NCBI GenBank assembly: GCA_030549335.1
Contig: JAUKPH010000018.1
Coordinates: forward strand, 5,642,001 to 5,706,000
Origin: Pontederia crassipes
Taxonomy: Eukaryota > Streptophyta > Magnoliopsida > Commelinales > Pontederiaceae
Length of the DNA: 64,000 bases
Reading direction: 5' to 3'
The notes under the pieces were generated by a model, which saw nothing but the letters and a program-made list of their open reading frames with translations, was not told the origin of the DNA and made no database searches. Position 1 is the first letter of the stretch; each line of letters begins with the position of its first letter. Both the position numbers and the translations under genes were made by a program. This document shows positions 49,967-63,642 of this stretch, piece after piece.

Positions 49967-52900
49967 ACACCCAAAGGTTGTAATAAGTATCTATAACTTA
50001 TAGCTTTGAACCTAACTCTAAGACTCTAATCCCCAAGAGCGTTATCTTTGATTCTAACGGTTCAACTTCGGATTGAAATAGAGTTAAAGTTCTAAAGATC
50101 TATCACCTCTTAGGGCACCCAAAGGTTGTAATAAGTATCTATAACTTATAGCTTTGAACCAACCTCTAAGACTCTAATCCCCAAGAGCGTTATCTTTGAT
50201 TGTAACGGTTCAACTTCGGTTTGAAATAGAGTTCAAGTTCTAAAGATCTATCACCTCTTAGGGCACCCAAAGGTTGTAATAAGTGTCTATAACTTTTAGC
50301 TTTGCTCCTTACTCTAAGACTCTAATCCCCAAGAGCGTTATCTTTGATTGTAACAGTTCAACTTCGGTTTGAAATAGAGTTATAGTTCTAAAGATCTATC
50401 ACCTCTTAGGACACCCAAAGGTTGTAATAAGTATCTATAACTTATAGCTTTGCACCATACTCTAAGACTCTAATCCCCAAGAGCGTTATCTTTGATTGTA
50501 ACGGTTCAACTTCGGTTTGAAATAGAGTTAAAGGTCTAAAGATCTATCTCCTCTTAGGACACCCAAAGGTTGTAATAAGTATCTATAACTTTTAGCTTTG
50601 AACCCAACTCTAAGTCTCTAATCCCCAAGTGCGTTATCTTTGATTGTAACGGTTCAACTTCGGTTTGAAATAGAGTTAAAGTTCTAAAGATCTATCACCT
50701 CTTAGGACACCCAAAGGTTGTAATAAGTATCTATAACTTATAGCTTTGAACCTAACTCTAAGACTCTAATCCCCAAGAGCGTTATCTTTGATTCTAACGG
50801 TTCAACTTCGGTTTGAAATAGAGTTAACGTTCTAAAGATTTATCACCTCTTAGGGCACCCAAAGGTTGTAATAAGTATCTATAACTTATAGCTTTGAACC
50901 CAACTCTAAGTCTCTAATCCCCAAGAGCGTTATCTTTGATTGTAACGGTTCAACTTCGGATTGAAATAGAGTTAAAGTTCTAAAGATCTATCACCTCTTA
51001 GGACACCCAAAGGTTGTAATAAGTATCTATAACTTATAGCTTTGAACCTAACTCTAAGACTCTAATCCCCAAGAGCGTTATCTTTGATTGTAACGGTTCA
51101 ACTTCGGATTGAAATAGAGTTAAAGTTCTAAAGATCTATCACCTCTTAGGGCACCCAAAGGTTGTAATAAGTATCTATAACTTATAGCTTTGAACCCAAC
51201 TCTAAGACTGTAATCCCCAAGAGCGTTATCTTTGATTGTAACGGTTCAACTTCGGATTGAAATAGAGTTAAAGTTCTAAAGATCTATCACCTCTTAGGAC
51301 ACCCAAAGGTTGTAATAAGTATCTATAACTTATAGCTTTGAACCTAACTCTAAGACTCTAATCCCCAAGAGCGTTATCTTTGATTCTAACGGTTCAACTT
51401 CGGATTGAAATAGAGTTAAAGTTCTAAAGATCTATCACCTCTTAGGGCACCCAAAGGTTGTAATAAGTATCTATAACTTATAGCTTTGAACCCAACTCTA
51501 AGACTCCAATCCCCAAGAGCGTTATCTTTGATTGTAACGGTTCAACTTCGGATTGAAATAGAATTAATGTCCTAAAGATCTATCACCTTATTAGGACACC
51601 CAAAGGTTGTAATAAGTATCTATAACTTATAGCTTTGAACCTAACTCTACGACTCTAATCCCCAAGAGCGTTATCTTTGATTGTAACGGTTCAACTTCGG
51701 ATTGAAATAGAGTTAAAGTTCTAAAGATCTATCACCTCTTAGGGCACCCAAAGGTTGTAATAAGTATCTATAACTTATAGCTTTGAACCCAACTCTAAGA
51801 CTCTAATCCCCAAGAGCGTTATCTTTGATTGTAACGGTTCAACTTCGGATTGAAATAGAGTTAAAGTTCTAAAGATCTATCACCTCTTAGGGCACCCAAA
51901 GGTTGTAATAAGTATCTATAACTTATAGCTTTGAACCCAACTCTAAGACTGTAATCCCCAAGAGCGTTATCTTTGATTGTAACGGTTCAACTTCGGATTG
52001 AAATAGAGTTAAAGTTCTAAAGATCTATCACCTCTTAGGGCACCCAAAGGTTGTAATAAGTATCTATAACTTATAGCTTTGAACCCAACTCTAAGACTCT
52101 AATCCCCAAGAGCGTTATCTTTGATTGTAACGGTTCAACTTCGGATTGAAATAGAGTTAAAGTTCTAAAGATCTATCACCTCTTAGGGCACCCAAAGGTT
52201 GTAATAAGTATCTATAACTTATAGCTTTGAACCCAACTCTAAGACTCTAATCCCCAAGAGCGTTATCTTTGATTGTAACGGTTCAACTTCGGATTGAAAT
52301 AGAGTTAAAGTTCTAAAGATCTATCACCTCTTAGGGCACCCAAAGGTTGTAATAAGTATATATAACTTATAGCTTTGAACCCAACTCTAAGACTCTAATC
52401 CCCAAGAGCGTTATCTTTGATTGTAACGGTTCAACTTCGGATTGAAATAGAGTTAAAGTTCTAAAGATCTATCACCTCTTAGGACACCCAAAGGTTGTAA
52501 TAAGTATCTATAACTTATACCTTTGAACCTAACTCTAAGACTCTAATCCCCAAGAGCGTTATCTTTGATTCTAACGGTTCAACTTCGGATTGAAATAGAG
52601 TTAAAGTTCTAAAGATCTATCACCTCTTAGGGCACCCAAAGGTTGTAATAAGTATCTATAACTTATAGCTTTGAACCCAACTCTAAGACTCTAATCCCCA
52701 AGAGCGTTATCTTTGATTGTAACGGTTCAACTTCGGTTTGAAATAGAGTTCAAGTTCTAAAGATCTATCACCTCTTAGGGCACCCAAAGGTTGTAATAAG
52801 TGTCTATAACTTTTAGCTTTGCTCCTTACTCTAAGACTCTAATCCCCAAGAGCGTTATCTTTGATTGTAACGGTTCAACTTCGGTTTGAAATAGAGTTAT

Positions 52901-55900
52901 AGTTCTAAAGATCTATCACCTCTTAGGACACCCAAAGGTTGTAATAAGTATCTATAACTTATAGCTTTGCACCATACTCTAAGACTCTAATCCCCAAGAG
53001 CGTTATCTTTGATTGTAACGGTTCAACTTCGGTTTGAAATAGAGTTAAAGGTCTAAAGATCTATCTCCTCTTAGGACACCCAAAGGTTGTAATAAGTATC
53101 TATAACTTTTAGCTTTGAACCCAACTCTAAGTCTCTAATCCCCAAGTGCGTTATCTTTGATTGTAACGGTTCAACTTCGGTTTGAAATAGAGTTAAAGTT
53201 CTAAAGATCTATCACCTCTTAGGACACCCAAAGGTTGTAATAAGTATCTATAACTTATAGCTTTGAACCTAACTCTAAGACTCTAATCCCCAAGAGCGTT
53301 ATCTTTGATTGTAACGGTTCAACTTCGGATTGAAATAGAGTTAAAGTTCTAAAGATCTATCACCTCTTAGGGCACCCAAAGATTGTAATAAGTATCTATA
53401 ACTTATAGCTTTGAACCCAACTCTAAGACTCTAATCCCCAAGAGCGTTATCTTTGATTGTAACGGTTCAACTTCGGTTTGAAATAGAGTTAAAGTTCTAA
53501 AGATCTATCACCACTTAGGGCACCCAAAGGTTGTAATAAGTATCTATAACTTATAGCTTTGCACCTTACTCTAAGACTCTAATCCCCAAGAGTGTTATCT
53601 TTGATTGTAACGGTTCAACTTCGGTTTGAAATAGAGTTAAAGTTCTAAAGATCTATCACCTCTTAGGGCACCCAAAGGTTGTAATAAGTATCTATAACTT
53701 ATAGCTTTGCACCTTACTCTAAGTCTCTAATCCCCAAGAGCGTTATCTTTGATTGTAACGGTTCAACTTCGGTTTGAAATAGAGTTAAAGTTCTAAAGAT
53801 CTATCTCCTCTTAGGACATCCAAAGGTTGTAATAAGTATCTATAACTTATAGCTTTGAAACCAACTCTAAGACTCCAATCCCCAAGAGCGTTATCTTTGA
53901 TTGTAACGGTTCAACTTCGGATTGAAATAGAATTAAAGTTCTAAAGATCTATCACCTCTTAGGACACCCCAAGGGTGTAATAAGTATCTATAACTTATAG
54001 CTTTGAACCTCACTCTAAGACTCTAATCCCCAAGAGCGTTATCTTTGATTCTAACGGTTCAACTTCGGTTAGAAATAGAATTAACGTTCTAAAGATTTAT
54101 CACCTCTTAGGGCACCCAAAGGTTGTAATAAGTATCTATAACTTATAGCTTTGAACCCAACTCTAAGTCTCTAATCCCCAAGAGCGTTATCTTTGATTGT
54201 AACGGTTCAACTTCGGATTGAAATAGAGTTAAAGTTCTAAAGATCTATCACCTCTTAGGACACCCAAAGGTTGTAATAAGTATCTATAACTTATAGCTTT
54301 GAACCTAACTCTAAGACTCTAATCCCCAAGAGCGTTATCTTTGATTGTAACGGTTCAACTTCGGATTGAAATAGAGTTAAAGTTCTAAAGATCTATCACC
54401 TCTTAGGGCACCCAAAGGTTGTAATAAGTATCTATAACTTATAGCTTTGAACCCAACTCTAAGACTGTAATCCCCAAGAGCGTTATCTTTGATTGTAACG
54501 GTTCAACTTCGGATTGAAATAGAGTTAAAGTTCTAAAGATCTATCACCTCTTAGGGCACCCAAAGGTTGTAATAAGTATCTATAACTTATAGCTTTGAAC
54601 CCAACTCTAAGACTCTAATCCCCAAGAGCGTTATCTTTGATTGTAACGGTTCAACTTCGGATTGAAATAGAGTTAAAGTTCTAAAGATCTATCACCTCTT
54701 AGGGCACCCAAAGGTTGTAATAAGTATCTATAACTTATAGCTTTGAACCCAACTCTAAGACTCTAATCCCCAAGAGCGTTATCTTTGATTGTAACGGTTC
54801 AACTTCGGATTGAAATAGAGTTAAAGTTCTAAAGATCTATCACCTCTTAGGGCACCCAAAGGTTGTAATAAGTATCTATAACTTATAGCTTTGAACCCAA
54901 CTCTAAGACTCTAATCCCCAAGAGCGTTATCTTTGATTGTAACGGTTCAACTTCGGATTGAAATAGAGTTAAAGTTCTAAAGATCTATCACCTCTTAGGA
55001 CACCCAAAGGTTGTAATAAGTATCTATAACTTATAGCTTTGAACCTAACTCTAAGACTCTAATCCCCAAGAGCGTTATCTTTGATTCTAACGGTTCAACT
55101 TCGGATTGAAATAGAGTTAAAGTTCTAAAGATCTATCACCTCTTAGGGCACCCAAAGGTTGTAATAAGTATCTATAACTTATAGCTTTGAACCCAACTCT
55201 AAGACTCTAATCCCCAAGAGCGTTATCTTTGATTGTAACGGTTCAACTTCGGTTTGAAATAGAGTTCAAGTTCTAAAGATCTATCACCTCTTAGGGCACC
55301 CAAAGGTTGTAATAAGTGTCTATAACTTTTAGCTTTGCTCCTTACTCTAAGACTCTAATCCCCAAGAGCGTTATCTTTGATTGTAACGGTTCAACTTCGG
55401 TTTGAAATAGAGTTATAGTTCTAAAGATCTATCACCTCTTAGGACACCCAAAGGTTGTAATAAGTATCTATAACTTATAGCTTTGCACCATACTCTAAGA
55501 CTCTAATCCCCAAGAGCGTTATCTTTGATTGTAACGGTTCAACTTCGGTTTGAAATAGAGTTAAAGGTCTAAAGATCTATCTCCTCTTAGGACACCCAAA
55601 GGTTGTAATAAGTATCTATAACTTTTAGCTTTGAACCCAACTCTAAGTCTCTAATCCCCAAGTGCGTTATCTTTGATTGTAACGGCTCAACTTCGGTTTG
55701 AAATAGAGTTAAAGTTCTAAAGATCTATCACCTCTTAGGACACCCAAAGGTTGTAATAAGTATCTATAACTTATAGCTTTGAACCTAACTCTAAGACTCT
55801 AATCCCCAAGAGCGTTATCTTTGATTGTAACGGTTCAACTTCGGATTGTAATAGAGTTAAAGTTCTAAAGATCTATCACCTCTTAGGGCACCCAAAGGTT

Positions 55901-57220
55901 GTAATAAGTATCTATAACTTATAGCTTTGAACCCAACTCTAAGACTCTAATCCCCAAGAGCGTTATCTTTGATTGTAACGGTTCAACTTCGGTTTGAAAT
56001 AGAGTTAAAGTTCTAAAGATCTATCACCACTTAGGGCACCCAAAGGTTGTAATAAATATCTATAACTTATAGCTTTGCACCTTACTCTAAGACTCTAATC
56101 CCCAAGAGTGTTATCTTTGATTGTAACGGTTCAACTTCGATTTGAAATAGAGTTAAAGTTCTAAAGATCTATCACCTCTTAGGGCACCCAAAGGTTGTAA
56201 TAAGTATCTATAACTTATAGCTTTGCACGTTACTCTATGTCTCTAATCCCCAAGAGCGTTATCTTTGATTGTAACGGTTCAACTTCGGTTTGAAATAGAG
56301 TTAAAGTTCTAAAGATCTATCTCCTCTTAGGACATCCAAAGGTTGTAATAAGTATCTATAACTTATAGCTTTGAACCCAACTCTAAGACTCCAATCCCCA
56401 AGGGCGTTATCTTTGATTGTAACGGTTCAACTTCGGATTGAAATAGAATTAAAGTTCTAAAGATCTATCACCTCTTAGGACACCCCAAGGGTGTAATAAG
56501 TATCTATAACTTATAGCTTTGAACCTCACTCTAAGACTCTAATCCCCAAGAGCGTTATCTTTGATTCTAACGGTTCAACTTCGGTTTGAAATAGAGTTAA
56601 CGTTCTAAAGATTTATCACCTCTTAGGGCACCCAAAGGTTGTAATAAGTATCTATAACTTATAGCTTTGAACCCAACTCTAAGTCTCTAATCCCCAAGAG
56701 CGTTATCTTTGATTGTAACGGTTCAACTTCGGATTGAAATAGAGTTAAAGTTCTAAAGATCTATCACCTCTTAGGACACCCAAAGGTTGTAATAAGTATC
56801 TATAACTTATAGCTTTGAACCTAACTCTAAGACTCTAATCCCCAAGAGCGTTATCTTTGATTGTAACGGTTCAACTTCGGATTGAAATAGAGTTAAAGTT
56901 CTAAAGATCTATCACCTCTTAGGGCACCCAAAGGTTGTAATAAGTATCTATAACTTATAGCTTTGAACCCAACTCTAAGACTGTAATCCCCAAGAGCGTT
57001 ATCTTTGATTGTAACGGTTCAACTTCGGATTGAAATAGAGTTAAAGTTCTAAAGATCTATCACCTCTTAGGACACCCAAAGGTTGTAATAAGTATCTATA
57101 ACTTATAGCTTTGAACCTAACTCTAAGACTCTAATCCCCAAGAGCGTTATCTTTGATTGTAACGGTTCAACTTCGGATTGAAATAGAGTTAAAGTTCTAA
57201 AGATCTATCACCTCTTAGGG
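49967..57220. repeat. Satellite domain with a 17-monomer (2516-bp) period
   Basis: The AAGTGTCTATAAC mark lies at 50281, 52798 and 55314 (2517 and 2516 bp apart). AAGGTCTAAAG lies at 50531, 53048 and 55564. CCCAAGGG in the 54-56.5 kb part repeats at 2516 bp. The extra base in the first interval is a single insertion (CACCTTATTAGG near 51585). Between about 51.7 and 52.5 kb, and again at 54.4-55.0 kb, several nearly identical monomers of the type GAACCCAACTC/CGGATTG follow each other, showing single-monomer expansion as well. No gene is visible. Confidence 0.8.
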
Positions 57221-60200
57221 CACCCAAAGGTTGTAATAAGTATCTATAACTTATAGCTTTGAACCCAACTCTAAGACTCTAATCCCCAAGAGCGTTATCT
57301 TTGATTGTAACGGTTCAACTTCGGTTTGAAATAGAGTTCAAGTTCTAAAGATCTATCACCTCTTAGGGCACCCAAAGGTTGTAATAAGTGTCTATAACTT
57401 ATAGCTTTGCTCCTTACTCTAAGACTCTAATCCCCAAGGGCGTTATCTTTGATTGTAACGGTTCAACTTCGGTTTGAAATAGAGTTATAGTTCTAAAGAT
57501 CTATCACCTCTTAGGACACCCAAAGGTTGTAATAAGTATCTATAACTTATAGCTTTGCACCATACTCTAAGACTCTAATCCCCAAGAGCGTTATCTTTGA
57601 TTGTAACGGTTCAACTTCGGATTGAAATAGAGTTAAAGTTCTAAAGATCTATCACCTCTTAGGACACCCAAAGGTTGTAATAAGTATCTATAACTTATAG
57701 CTTTGAACCTAACTCTAAGACTCTAATCCCCAAGAGCGTTATCTTTGATTGTAACGGTTCAACTTCGGATTGAAATAGAGTTAAAGTTCTAAAGATCTAT
57801 CACCTCTTAGGGCACCCAAAGGTTGTAATAAGTATCTATAACTTATAGCTTTGAACCCAACTCTAAGACTCTAATCCCCAAGAGCGTTATCTTTGATTGT
57901 AACGGTTCAACTTCGGTTTGAAATAGAGTTCAAGTTCTAAAGATCTATCACCTCTTAGGGCACCCAAAGGTTGTAATAAGTGTCTATAACTTATAGCTTT
58001 GCTCCTTACTCTAAGACTCTAATCCCCAAGAGCGTTATCTTTGATTGTAACGGTTCAACTTCGGTTTGAAATAGAGTTATAGTTCTAAAGATCTATCACC
58101 TCTTAGGACACCCAAAGGTTGTAATAAGTATCTATAACTTATAGCTTTGCACCATACTCTAAGACTCTAATCCACAAGAGCGTTATCTTTGATTGTAACG
58201 GTTCAACTTCGGTTTGAAATAGAGTTAAAGGTCTAAAGATCTATCTCCTCTTAGGACACCCAAAGGTTGTAATAAGTATCTATAACTTATAGCTTTGAAC
58301 CCAACTCTAAGTCTCTAATCCCCAAGTGCGTTATCTTTGATTGTAACGGTTCAACTTCGGTTTGAAATAGAGTTAAAGTTCTAAAGATCTATCACCTCTT
58401 AGGACACCCAAAGGTTGTAATAAGTATCTATAACTTATAGCTTTGCTCCTTACTCTAAGACTCTAATCCCCAAGAGCGTTATCTTTGATTGTAACGGTTC
58501 AACTTCGGTTTGAAATAGAGTTATAGTTCTAAAGATCTATCACCTCTTAGGACACCCAAAGGTTGTAATAAGTATCTATAACTGATAGCTTTGCACCATA
58601 CTCTAAGACTCTAATCCCCAAGAGCGTTATCTTTGATTGTAACGGTTCAACTTCGGTTTGAAATAGAGTTAAAGGTCTAAAGATCTATCTCCTCTTAGGT
58701 CTCCCAAAGGTTGTAATAAGTATCTATAACTTATAGCTTTGAACCCAACTCTAAGTCTCTAATCCCCAAGAGCGTTATCTTTGATTGTAACGGTTCAACT
58801 TCGGATTGAAATAGAGTTAAAGTTCTAAAGATCTATCACCTCTTAGGACACCCAAAGGGTGTAATAAGTATCTATAACTTATAGCTTTGAACCTCACTCC
58901 AAGACTCTAATCCCCAAGAGCGTTATCTTTGATTGTAACGGTTCAACTTCGGATTGAAATAGAGTTAAAGTTCTAAAGATCTATCACCTCTTAGGGCAAC
59001 CAAAGGTTATAACAAGTATCTATAACTTATAGCTTTGAACCCAACTCTGAGACTCTAATCCCCAAGAGCGTTATCTTTGATTGTAACGGTTCAACTTCGG
59101 ATTGAAATAGAGTTAAAGTTCTAAAGATCTATCACCTCTTAGGACACCCAAAGGTTGTAATAAGTATCTATAACTTATAGCTTTGAACCGAACTCTAAGA
59201 CTCTAATCCCCAAGAGCGTTATCTTTGATTGTAACAGTTCAACTTCGGATTGAAATAGAGTTAAAGTTCTAAAGATCTATCACCTCTTAGGGCACCCAAA
59301 GGTTGTAATAAGTATCTATAACTTATAGCTTTGAACCCAACTCTAAGACTCTAATCCCCAGGAGCGTTATCTTTGATTGTAACGGTTCAACTTCGGTTTG
59401 AAATAGAGTTCAAGTTCTAAAGATCTATCACCTCTTAGGGCACCCAAAGGTTGTAATAAGTGTCTATAACTTATAGCTTTGCTCCTTACTCTAAGACTCT
59501 AATCCCCAAGAGCGTTATCTTTGATTGTAACGGTTCAACTTCGGTTTGAAATAGAGTTATAGTTCTAAAGATCTATCACCTCTTAGGACACCCAAAGGTT
59601 GTAATAAGTATCTATAACTTATAGCTTTGCACCATACTCTAAGACTCTAATCCCCAAGAGCGTTATCTTTGATTGTAACGGTTCAACTTCGGATTGAAAT
59701 AGAGTTAAAGTTCTAAAGATCTATCACCTCTTAGGACACCCAAAGGTTGTAATAAGTATCTATAACTTATAGCTTTGAACCTAACTCTAAGACTCCAATC
59801 CCCAAGAGCGTTATCTTTGATTGTAACGGTTCAACTTCGGATTGAAATAGAGTTAAAGTTCTAAAGATCTATCACCTCTTAGGGCACCCAAAGGTTGTAA
59901 TAAGTATCTATAACTTATAGCTTTGAACCCAACTCTAAGACTCTAATCCCCAAGAGCGTTATCTTTGATTGTAACGGTTCAACTTCGGATTGAAATAGAG
60001 TTAAAGTTCTAAAGATCTATCACCTCTTAGGGCACCCAAAGGTTGTAATAAGTATCTATAACTTATAGCTTTGAACCCAACTCTAAGACTCTAATCCCCA
60101 AGAGCGTTATCTTTGATTGTAACGGTTCAACTTCGGATTGAAATAGAGTTAAAGTTCTAAAGATCTATCACCTCTTAGGACACCCAAAGGTTGTAATAAG

Positions 60201-60386
60201 TATCTATAACTTATAGCTTTGAACCTAACTCTAAGACTCTAATCCCCAAGAGCGTTATCTTTGATTCTAACGGTTCAACTTCGGATTGAAATAGAGTTAA
60301 AGTTCTAAAGATCTATCACCTCTTAGGGCACCCAAAGGTTGTAATAAGTATCTATAACTTATAGCTTTGAACCCAACTCTAAGACT
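57221..60386. repeat. 3256-bp offset duplication at the right end, copy 1
   Basis: Matches 60477-63642 at an offset of 3256 bp. Shared rare marks are ACTGATAGC (58581 and 61837), GGTCTCCCAAAGG (near 58699 and 61955) and GGCAACCAAAGGTTATAACAAG (near 58996 and 62252). The matching stretch is 3166 bp, bounded by mismatches at 57220 and 60387. No gene is visible. Confidence 0.88.
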
Positions 60387-60476
60387 GTAATCCCCAAGAG
60401 CGTTATCTTTGATTGTAACGGTTCAACTTCGGATTGAAATAGAGTTAAAGTTCTAAAGATCTATCACCTCTTAGGA

Positions 60477-63400
60477 CACCCAAAGGTTGTAATAAGTATC
60501 TATAACTTATAGCTTTGAACCCAACTCTAAGACTCTAATCCCCAAGAGCGTTATCTTTGATTGTAACGGTTCAACTTCGGTTTGAAATAGAGTTCAAGTT
60601 CTAAAGATCTATCACCTCTTAGGGCACCCAAAGGTTGTAATAAGTGTCTATAACTTATAGCTTTGCTCCTTACTCTAAGACTCTAATCCCCAAGGGCGTT
60701 ATCTTTGATTGTAACGGTTCAACTTCGGTTTGAAATAGAGTTATAGTTCTAAAGATCTATCACCTCTTAGGACACCCAAAGGTTGTAATAAGTATCTATA
60801 ACTTATAGCTTTGCACCATACTCTAAGACTCTAATCCCCAAGAGCGTTATCTTTGATTGTAACGGTTCAACTTCGGATTGAAATAGATTTAAAGTTCTAA
60901 AGATCTATCACCTCTTAGGACACCCAAAGGTTGTAATAAGTATCTATAACTTATAGCTTTGAACCTAACTCTAAGACTCTAATCCCCAAGAGCGTTATCT
61001 TTGATTGTAACGGTTCAACTTCGGATTGAAATAGAGTTAAAGTTCTAAAGATCTATCACCTCTTAGGGCACCCAAAGGTTGTAATAAGTATCTATAACTT
61101 ATAGCTTTGAACCCAACTCTAAGACTCTAATCCCCAAGAGCGTTATCTTTGATTGTAACGGTTCAACTTCGGTTTGAAATAGAGTTCAAGTTCTAAAGAT
61201 CTATCACCTCTTAGGGCACCCAAAGGTTGTAATAAGTGTCTATAACTTATAGCTTTGCTCCTTACTCTAAGACTCTAATCCCCAAGAGCGTTATCTTTGA
61301 TTGTAACGGTTCAACTTCGGTTTGAAATAGAGTTATAGTTCTAAAGATCTATCACCTCTTAGGACACCCAAAGGTTGTAATAAGTATCTATAACTTATAG
61401 CTTTGCACCATACTCTAAGACTCTAATCCACAAGAGCGTTATCTTTGATTGTAACGGTTCAACTTCGGTTTGAAATAGAGTTAAAGGTCTAAAGATCTAT
61501 CTCCTCTTAGGACACCCAAAGGTTGTAATAAGTATCTATAACTTATAGCTTTGAACCCAACTCTAAGTCTCTAATCCCCAAGTGCGTTATCTTTGATTGT
61601 AACGGTTCAACTTCGGTTTGAAATAGAGTTAAAGTTCTAAAGATCTATCACCTCTTAGGACACCCAAAGGTTGTAATAAGTATCTATAACTTATAGCTTT
61701 GCTCCTTACTCTAAGACTCTAATCCCCAAGAGCGTTATCTTTGATTGTAACGGTTCAACTTCGGTTTGAAATAGAGTTATAGTTCTAAAGATCTATCACC
61801 TCTTAGGACACCCAAAGGTTGTAATAAGTATCTATAACTGATAGCTTTGCACCATACTCTAAGACTCTAATCCCCAAGAGCGTTATCTTTGATTGTAACG
61901 GTTCAACTTCGGTTTGAAATAGAGTTAAAGGTCTAAAGATCTATCTCCTCTTAGGTCTCCCAAAGGTTGTAATAAGTATCTATAACTTATAGCTTTGAAC
62001 CCAACTCTAAGTCTCTAATCCCCAAGAGCGTTATCTTTGATTGTAACGGTTCAACTTCGGATTGAAATAGAGTTAAAGTTCTAAAGATCTATCACCTCTT
62101 AGGACACCCAAAGGGTGTAATAAGTATCTATAACTTATAGCTTTGAACCTCACTCCAAGACTCTAATCCCCAAGAGCGTTATCTTTGATTGTAACGGTTC
62201 AACTTCGGATTGAAATAGAGTTAAAGTTCTAAAGATCTATCACCTCTTAGGGCAACCAAAGGTTATAACAAGTATCTATAACTTATAGCTTTGAACCCAA
62301 CTCTGAGACTCTAATCCCCAAGAGCGTTATCTTTGATTGTAACGGTTCAACTTCGGATTGAAATAGAGTTAAAGTTCTAAAGATCTATCACCTCTTAGGA
62401 CACCCAAAGGTTGTAATAAGTATCTATAACTTATAGCTTTGAACCGAACTCTAAGACTCTAATCCCCAAGAGCGTTATCTTTGATTGTAACAGTTCAACT
62501 TCGGATTGAAATAGAGTTAAAGTTCTAAAGATCTATCACCTCTTAGGGCACCCAAAGGTTGTAATAAGTATCTATAACTTATAGCTTTGAACCCAACTCT
62601 AAGACTCTAATCCCCAGGAGCGTTATCTTTGATTGTAACGGTTCAACTTCGGTTTGAAATAGAGTTCAAGTTCTAAAGATCTATCACCTCTTAGGGCACC
62701 CAAAGGTTGTAATAAGTGTCTATAACTTATAGCTTTGCTCCTTACTCTAAGACTCTAATCCCCAAGAGCGTTATCTTTGATTGTAACGGTTCAACTTCGG
62801 TTTGAAATAGAGTTATAGTTCTAAAGATCTATCACCTCTTAGGACACCCAAAGGTTGTAATAAGTATCTATAACTTATAGCTTTGCACCATACTCTAAGA
62901 CTCTAATCCCCAAGAGCGTTATCTTTGATTGTAACGGTTCAACTTCGGATTGAAATAGAGTTAAAGTTCTAAAGATCTATCACCTCTTAGGACACCCAAA
63001 GGTTGTAATAAGTATCTATAACTTATAGCTTTGAACCTAACTCTAAGACTCCAATCCCCAAGAGCGTTATCTTTGATTGTAACGGTTCAACTTCGGATTG
63101 AAATAGAGTTAAAGTTCTAAAGATCTATCACCTCTTAGGGCACCCAAAGGTTGTAATAAGTATCTATAACTTATAGCTTTGAACCCAACTCTAAGACTCT
63201 AATCCCCAAGAGCGTTATCTTTGATTGTAACGGTTCAACTTCAGATTGAAATAGAGTTAAAGTTCTAAAGATCTATCACCTCTTAGGGCACCCAAAGGTT
63301 GTAATAAGTATCTATAACTTATAGCTTTGAACCCAACTCTAAGACTCTAATCCCCAAGAGCGTTATCTTTGATTGTAACGGTTCAACTTCGGATTGAAAT

Positions 63401-63642
63401 AGAGTTAAAGTTCTAAAGATCTATCACCTCTTAGGACACCCAAAGGTTGTAATAAGTATCTATAACTTATAGCTTTGAACCTAACTCTAAGACTCTAATC
63501 CCCAAGAGCGTTATCTTTGATTCTAACGGTTCAACTTCGGATTGAAATAGAGTTAAAGTTCTAAAGATCTATCACCTCTTAGGGCACCCAAAGGTTGTAA
63601 TAAGTATCTATAACTTATAGCTTTGAACCCAACTCTAAGACT
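60477..63642. repeat. 3256-bp offset duplication at the right end, copy 2
   Basis: Second copy of 57221-60386. Differences seen: T at 60888 against G at 57632, and A at 63243 against G at 59987. The offset is the same 22-monomer length as in the 29-38.7 kb domain although the monomer order differs, so it may be coincidence or a preferred exchange length. Confidence 0.88.
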
